64,000 nt of DNA, from contig JAQYUZ010000011.1 in assembly GCA_033819885.1 (NCBI GenBank), positions 186,001-250,000 on the forward strand, written 5' to 3'. The position numbers were made by a program, and so were the translations under genes. The notes under the pieces were generated by a model. It did not search any database and was not told the origin of the DNA. It worked only from the letters and a program-made list of their open reading frames with translations. This DNA comes from Microbotryomycetes sp. JL201. Taxonomy: Eukaryota > Basidiomycota > Microbotryomycetes. Shown here piece after piece: positions 57,048 to 64,000 of this stretch (positions within the stretch are counted from its first letter, which is position 1; every line of letters begins with the position of its first letter).

Positions 57048-57525
57048 GAGATCGATTCAATGATGTCAGCTCGGCTGCTCGTTTGCAGTGTCGGAGCCGA
57101 CATGTGGCGCCCAGCTCGGCTCCGAGTCGCTTAACGACCGACAATGGTCCCTTTCAGAAACAAGCAGCGATGCTACGCCTCGATAGATCTCCATCGACAG
57201 CCCTCGTCGACAGCGAATTGAATTCCATGCCGCCCGGCCAAGTGCGGCAGCGTCGAGGTCCGAGCGTCTGTGTCGGCTCTCGCGAAGACTCACGTGGTGA
57301 AGGGCGCTCGTCACCTGCCTGAGACGTGTTCATTGACAGCACTTGGACACCGAAGCGACTTCACACACGCAAGCTAATGTCTCGGAGTGCGCAACAGAAC
57401 GAAAGAACAACTTGAACGCGCGTTTCAGTCTCCGTCCAACGCGCTACCTGGCTCGCGCCTGCCTCACGCGCTCGCGTTGATAGATAACAAGCAGCTTGTG
57501 GCAAGGCCCGAAACTTGTCGTCGAC
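57048..57525. promoter_or_regulatory. Divergent intergenic region, bestrophin and BET3 genes
   Basis: 478 bases between two divergent starts. No gene or repeat supported. Confidence 0.4.
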
Positions 57526-58415
<890 letters not shown>

Positions 58416-58685
58416 AGAGGCAGATGAGAGGCGAATGCTAGGAGATATGTACGTGTGTTGACATAGTTTACTCTCGCGTGTTGTAATGCTTTCCACTTGC
58501 CGGAGTGCTTGAGATTGGTCGCGCCACGACCAGCAGAATGGCCGCAGATAGTTCTCAGTCCTGAAAGGTAACATAAGAATATGATGCAACAGGCAGTAAC
58601 GCTGTGCGATGATCGCTCGTCCGGCGTTTCGGCAAGTGGCGCCCCGGATCTTTCCTTTCTCCTTTCGCTCTCACCAGGTCCAGCC

Positions 58686-60036
58686 ATGTTGAGCATGCGC
58701 ATCGTATCGACCGACTTGCGAAGACTGTCACTGGGATCATCGCTGTCGGCGCGACTGTACTCGAGCGCGCCTTCGAGTCGCCAAGCCGCATTGACCAAAT
58801 GCACCACAAACCCTGGCATCGCGTACTTGACGCTCGACCGACCTCAGGCCAAGAATGCACTGTCTGTTCAGCTGCTCCAAGACTTTCGAAAAGCGCTGCA
58901 CGAAGTCAGGTTCGACGTGTGAGCCTTCAACTTGATCTTCCGTGCCGTCGGAAAGCCGACGGAACGCGCTGTAGACTAATGGGAATTCCCGAACGGCACA
59001 ACAGTGACACTCGTGTGTTGATTGTCAATTCTTCAACATCTGGAATCTTTTGCGCTGGAGCAGATCTCAAGGAACGAAAGCAAATGTCGCAGACTCAGGT
59101 AGCAGAATTTTTATACACCTTGCGCAACATGTTGCACGAGCTCAGCACGCTGCCGCAACCTACTATCGCTGCGCTGGACGGCGTTGCACTTGGAGGTGGA
59201 CTAGAGTTGGCGCTAGCCTGCGATTTGCGCGCGGCCAGTGAGTAAACCCAGGAGCGCACTCGGAACGACTTATCAATCTGCCTTGACACATACTCCAGGC
59301 TCCGCGGCGACAAAACTTGGTCTTCCAGAAACGCGACTCGCCATCATTCCCGGGTGCGGCAGCGTAAAGAAAAGCTGCGTTGGTAGCGCACATTAACATT
59401 CGCTGTATACAAACAGGGCTGGTGGCACGCAACGCTTGTCTCGCCTGATCGGTGTCTCCAGAGCAAAGGACCTCATCTTCACCGCGAGAGCCCTCAACGC
59501 CTCCCAAGCCCACGAAGCTGGTCAGCTTGTTGCCCGAGAGTTCATGAGATCGAGAGGTCCGAGAGAAGCTGAGATCCGCGTGTCCAGGTATTGTCAACTA
59601 CCTCGCTTCAGATTCGGAAACGGCGACGGACAAAGCAGTCGCAGTCGCCAAAGAGATTCTGAAAGCGGGTGCGTCGAAGTTGCTCCTCTGTGCTCTCGGC
59701 GATGTGTTGATGCAAACCCGCGAAACAGGTCCTCTGGCCCTCCGGGCAGCAAAGAGTGCGATTGATGTCGGTTCGCAATTAGATCTGTGAGTGACTCGCT
59801 CAAACTCCCACAAAGTTCCAAGATCGAGTCAACGTTGCTCAATCTGTAATGCTCACAGTGAATCCGGCCTTGACTTTGAGTCGACTTCATACGCCACCAT
59901 TTTGAAAAGTCAGGATCGATTGGAAGGTCTCAAGGCGTGCGTGTGATCGGAATCTCAAGACATCTTTGCAGCTGACACGCGTCGCTCTTCTTGCAGGTTC
60001 GCCGAGAAGCGAGCACCGGTCTACAAGGGAGAGTAG
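58686..60036 (+). CDS. AUH: Enoyl-CoA hydratase family, probable methylglutaconyl-CoA hydratase
   Basis: An N-terminal Arg/Ser-rich presequence (MLSMRIVSTDLRRLSLGSSL, ATG 58686) suggests mitochondria. The crotonase core shows AYLTLDRPQAKNALSVQLLQ, SGIFCAGADLKERKQM (first oxyanion loop), TIAALDGVALGGGLELALAC (second loop), TKLGLPETRLAIIPG with the catalytic Glu region, GGTQRLSRLIGVSRAKDLIF and a C-terminus DRLEGLKAFAEKRAPVYKGE ending TAG 60034-60036. The CAGADLKER wording is typical of AUH in leucine breakdown (3-methylglutaconyl-CoA to HMG-CoA). Another short-chain enoyl-CoA hydratase is possible. Six introns; one separates PG from AGGTQ. Confidence 0.85.
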
Positions 60037-60205
60037 ATCAAAGTTGACATAACTAATAGCATTGCATCGTATGATATACCAACAAAGGAAAAGGGACGAG
60101 AGCCAAACCGATATCGTAATGAATGAAATAGGGTCCGCTGAGCGTCCGTGCAAGCTTATATGGCACAGTGAAAAGGACGATATGAGTTCGCGTGAACGGA
60201 GGAAC

Positions 60206-63200
60206 TCAGCCCAAGACGGCTTTGGCGAGCAAGTCCAGGTTGTGCTCGTATTCAGTGGGCGAATGGTCCAAGAACACTGCATCAGCAGTGCGCGTCAATC
60301 ACCTTGTCTCGATGGATATGGAGAGCAAGAACACTTACGAGATTTGCCGAAAACTGGTTCTGAGAAGCGCTTGACCGTGTCGTCGACAGCACGAAGCAGG
60401 ATTCGTCTGCCTTCACGTCGAGAGTACTGTGTCTTGTTTGACTCCGACGATACAAACACTGTGAAATTCTCCACAACGTAAGCCTGGAATGCTTGCGTCA
60501 GCTCAATGAGCAGAAACCTCCGTTCTTGAAAGACTTACGTCGCCAGGGGGGTACAGCTTATCATTGTCATTGGAAGCCCGCAAAGTTCTCATTATCGACC
60601 ACAAGTAGTCGTTGACTACTAGTTCCTCTGTCAATTCGGGATCAAGTAGTGCTGGGTCGCAGTATGCTGGATCAAGAGCCTTGTTTGATCCTCGTCCGGC
60701 AACGAGCTCTGCCCGGGTAAGGGCGACAGACTTTGCTTCTTCGGATGTGTCATAGAAGGAGCCGATGCCATACGAAGCCATGGTGAGAGGATTCATGGAT
60801 GGCAAACACCGAGGTTTCGGCTGGCTTTCGACCGGAACGCGCGTGCGCTTCGCTTGAGACTGCCAAACACCGACGACGCGTCCGATAATCTCTTGTGTCG
60901 TACCTCTATGCTCGTCTTCGTGCAAGTTCAGAGCAGTGGTCTTTAGGTCGCGCAGCAGTCCCAAGCTCAAAGTGGGCACGACGTCGTTGTTGTGCACGGT
61001 CGAAATGACGAGGCCGCGGCAATACTCTTGCAAGTCGAGCGATGCGACACATGGCGGACCGTACGCGTAGCATTTGATAGGTCGGCCAGCCGGTAGACCA
61101 GATGTCGGACTCGTGACGAACGCAGTGGAGATCGCTGGATGTGATGCAACGAGACCGGCGGACGCCTTGAAGCGCTCAAATACGGAAATCGGACACGCCC
61201 ACAGGATGGAAAGAAGGCTGGCAAAAACGTCCAGAGCGTAAGCAATAAAGGAAAATGTGGTGTCCCGAATTGAACATACGCTGCGACGCCGCCTCCGAGA
61301 CTGAGGAGTTGACGTAAGCATTGCCCGATAACACTTCAAGTGAACGCGAAGTCTCACCTGTGACCGCATAAGACGAGGCCATAGCTTGGATAGCTCAGGA
61401 GAGCTTGCTTGATCTTTTCATGAACCAGACCACGCTGCATCCTCGTAGCCGAATGCCACATCCCAGCATGGACGTAGTAATGACCTGCGGGGTCACCATT
61501 TGGCACATGGATCGGCTCGTACGAGCACGTCAGGTCAACGAGCAAGTCGGATAGTCCGAGCGAGCCGCGACAGCTCAGAACTACGGCTTCGCGGCCGTGA
61601 TCCACAGCGACATAATTCACAACTGATCCAGATCTTAGAGTCAGCTAGTCTAGTTCCAGCGTTTGAAGCTTGACTCACTTGGCGAGATCTTCTCGTTCTC
61701 AAAGACCCCACCCTGCGTGTCCGAATACGTATCGAGAAGAATGTCTTCGACTGGCACTCCCGCATGATGTGCAAATGCATGGTTGTCGGCGGCTGTGGAC
61801 CGAGTTTGTCAGCCCGAAACCCTGCCAGTCCCGCCTGTCCCCTTCAGCCCACGCATTCGAGTGTCGGGAAACGTGAAATCCAGACCTCGACTCCTGCCCA
61901 AGCCCATGATGCGCAAAAACGCTTGCCCGTATGCAGCACTCGAGTATCGCATGAATGTCTGCAAATTCTCAACCAAGTGTCGACGCGGAAAGTTGGACGC
62001 TTTCGGCTCTGCTTCTTCGCTCGAAGTTGCTGGCCTATGCTTGCATGTCGTGACGATAGACTGAATCGAGTGCAGTGAAGGCGCGCGGCGTAGATGAGGA
62101 CTCGAGCAGGTTGTCTGCCCTCGGCCGCTTTCGGCGTCATGGCTCGTCATGCCGCTTGTTCGTGAGTCTTCCAGGCGGAACGAGGAAGCCGAGTGTTGTC
62201 TCGAATGCCGTCTCGAATGCGTCGGCGAGACGGGAGCCAGAATCGGTGACAAGTTTGGCGAATTGCCGGCTGGCGATGCCGTAGGAGTCGCCCGTCTCGC
62301 GGAGGTGACAGATGATCGCCGTGCCATCGTCGCAGGTCCTTCCCCTCCAGTGACTTTCCGGAAAGCATTCGCAATTGGGCGCAAAACACCTTGGTTCGTC
62401 GACTTAAGCTCGGGCGAACTCGCTTCGCTTTCCGCCGGCCAACCTCCAGGGACACTCGGTCGCTGCTTGGCTTTCGGTGTCGACTGCGCCGAGAAAATCT
62501 CGTCGTCATCGTATTCATGTCCGATGTGCTCCTTTCCTACCGTTCGAATGGTGCGTGTTCTTTGCGTAAGCTTTTTCGTGATTGTTTTGAGCACAACCTA
62601 TGACTGAGTGTCAGCTTTCTGCAATTGCCAAAACATGGCATTTAGACACTCCGCCTACCTGAAATCTGCGCTTGCCCTCTATCGCAAGCTCGTCTTTCCC
62701 GCATAAGTCGTCTGGCGCCATGTTTTCCACGACCAACGATGTCTCCTCTCGCGCAGCTTCCGAGCCGTTCAGCTGCTCCCAGCAGTACCCGTCGAGTTGG
62801 CTGCCCAAAGCCGGATCATTGACCAGTGAGGTGTCGTTCACTGCTCGAACGATTGTCGTGGTAGTCGTTCTGCTCTGGGACACCTCTATCTCAAAGTCGA
62901 GTCGGTTGCCTAACGTTACTGAGCTTGCACGCTCTTCGAATTCGTTTAAAGCGCGTTGTACGGCCATCGGCAAGTCGTCCGTCTGCTCAGTTTCAACACC
63001 GTCACCACACAATCGGGCCAATTCTTGGAAGATCTTTGCTTCTTCTTCCTCATCTGTGCCGACGATCTTTTGAGCTTGAGTGTCAGCGCTTGACGCGTGC
63101 GCCATGTGCACTGCCACGCTCGTCGACCTCGAGCGACGCTGCGAAGTCGTGACTTCTTCCGTTTGCACGACGTCTGCTGCCTCTTCATCTTCGGCGTGCT

Positions 63201-64000
63201 CTGCGACGTCATTCATGAAACCTTGACCCTCATCGAGCACAGTGCAATCGTATATGACGCGCATGCGGGTCTCGCGAGCAGTTCGTTTCCGAGTCGCCGC
63301 TTGGAGGCAGACGAACGCTGTCAACGTGCGCGTCAACGTGATCAACGTCGTGATTGGCCCTTGCGAAGAAATGGCAGCAAAGTCTGGATCGTCGGTCAAT
63401 TCGGATCTGGCGAGGGAAATAATGGCGGCAAGTGCGCGAGAAGTTTCGCCAGAGCCAAGCAAGCCATCGAGCATGCGAACGGATTCTTCTGCGGCTGTGA
63501 ATCCGAGCGAAGCAACGGACGACGTAAAGGACAGACCAGCGATTGAGAAGAGCTCGGCAAGTGTGAAAGCGTGCGTGATCTACAATGACCGTCTGTATCA
63601 GGAAGCCGCGTTTCTTCAGATGAATCGCTCTTTGCACTCACGACATAAACTCCGACGTTTGTGTAATGGTCTAGCACTGCCAGAAACTTGTTTCTACTAC
63701 CGTACCAGGTCACATGTCAGCTTAATGTTCATACGGCCGGCACACTTCGCGCCAGTATAGGCATTGAGGCCTTGTGTGGCGTGAAAAGGGACTGACTCGT
63801 CCTTGTCGGCGAGTACAGCACGTTCCTGAGCAGTCCCTGCCTTGCCAGTCCAGTCAAGTCCTTGAGCAATGAAGTGCATCGTTCTGGCGCTCGAGACGGC
63901 GGCGATGAGCGCCCTGCGCGTTAGACCGAGTCCAACGAGCGTGCCGAGACGGATAGATTCGATAATGCCTTCAATTAAAAGCGCAGCCGACCTGATCGAG
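60206..64000 (-). CDS. Class 3 lipase, diacylglycerol-lipase-like, 5' end beyond window
   Basis: The gene enters from the right edge and ends at TGA 60206-60208 (DLLAKAVLG). The N-terminal visible part (LIEGIIESIRLGTLVGLGLT, then AQGLDWTGKAGTAQE and FLAVLDHYTNVGVYVV) is followed by SLLGSGETSRALAAI-like helices (about 63390-63474), a long acidic and Ser-rich region, then the lipase domain: FMRYSSAAYGQAFLRIMGLG, HHAGVPVEDILL, YVAVDHGREAVVLSCRGSL, PAGHYYVHAGMWHSA and YGLVLCGHSLGGGVAALLS, with the nucleophile Ser. KCYAYGPPCVASLDLQEYCR and a His/Asp-containing VISTVHNNDVVPTLSLGLL follow. This organisation is that of sn-1 specific diacylglycerol lipases, which release a fatty acid from membrane diacylglycerol. 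Several introns are short and only roughly placed. Confidence 0.82.

Overview
The window is nuclear DNA from a fungus, most likely a basidiomycete yeast or dimorph. The reasons are dense packing (about 30 protein genes in 64 kb on both strands), many short introns (mostly 40-140 nt with GT-AG ends and CTAAC/CTGAC-like branch sites), and a gene set rich in fungal orthologues, including a COP9 signalosome subunit that budding yeasts largely lack. I cannot assign a genus from sequence alone. No rRNA, tRNA, CRISPR array, transposon or virus-like element was seen.

Layout, left to right. 0-8 kb: the tail of an exostosin-type glycosyltransferase, a succinate-semialdehyde dehydrogenase (+), the DEAH-box ribosome-biogenesis helicase Dhr1/Ecm16 (-), and a small charged nuclear-type protein (-). 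8.5-16.4 kb: a long disordered protein ending in an MDR oxidoreductase domain (+), a Ser-rich disordered protein (-), and a mitochondrial two-HMG-box protein (+). 16.6-21.3 kb: an alpha/beta hydrolase (-) divergent from a secreted ThuA-like protein (+), a secreted double-psi beta-barrel protein (+), and a two-exon 100-residue membrane protein (-). 21.5-28.3 kb: septin Cdc3 (-), U2 snRNP A'/Lea1 (+), a Pof1-type nucleotidyltransferase (-), and kynurenine aminotransferase (+).

28.3-47 kb: an Slh1/ASCC3 helicase with a degenerate second cassette (-), succinyl-CoA ligase alpha (-), metacaspase (-), a secreted Cys-rich protein (-), the CDK Pho85 (-), a cytochrome P450 (+), CSN6 (-), and eIF2-alpha (+). 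47-64 kb: a Flo8/Som1-type LisH regulator with a polyQ N-terminus (-), a three-RRM polyQ RNA-binding protein (-), a bestrophin-type channel (-), TRAPP subunit Bet3 (+), a methylglutaconyl-CoA-hydratase-like enzyme (+), and a diacylglycerol-lipase-like protein that runs off the right edge (-).

Neighbouring genes do not form an evident pathway cluster. Two enzymes, SSADH and succinyl-CoA ligase alpha, both touch succinate metabolism but lie 32 kb apart. The more unusual features are in gene architecture: coding microexons of 5, 5, 10 and 24 nt, three probable GC-AG introns sharing the donor AG|GCGAGT, an Slh1 whose second helicase cassette has lost its ATPase motifs, a small membrane gene visible only after splicing, and recurrent CACGTG boxes including a perfect inverted pair. 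I found no convincing new multi-gene system. Exon joins described as worked out were checked by hand for phase only.
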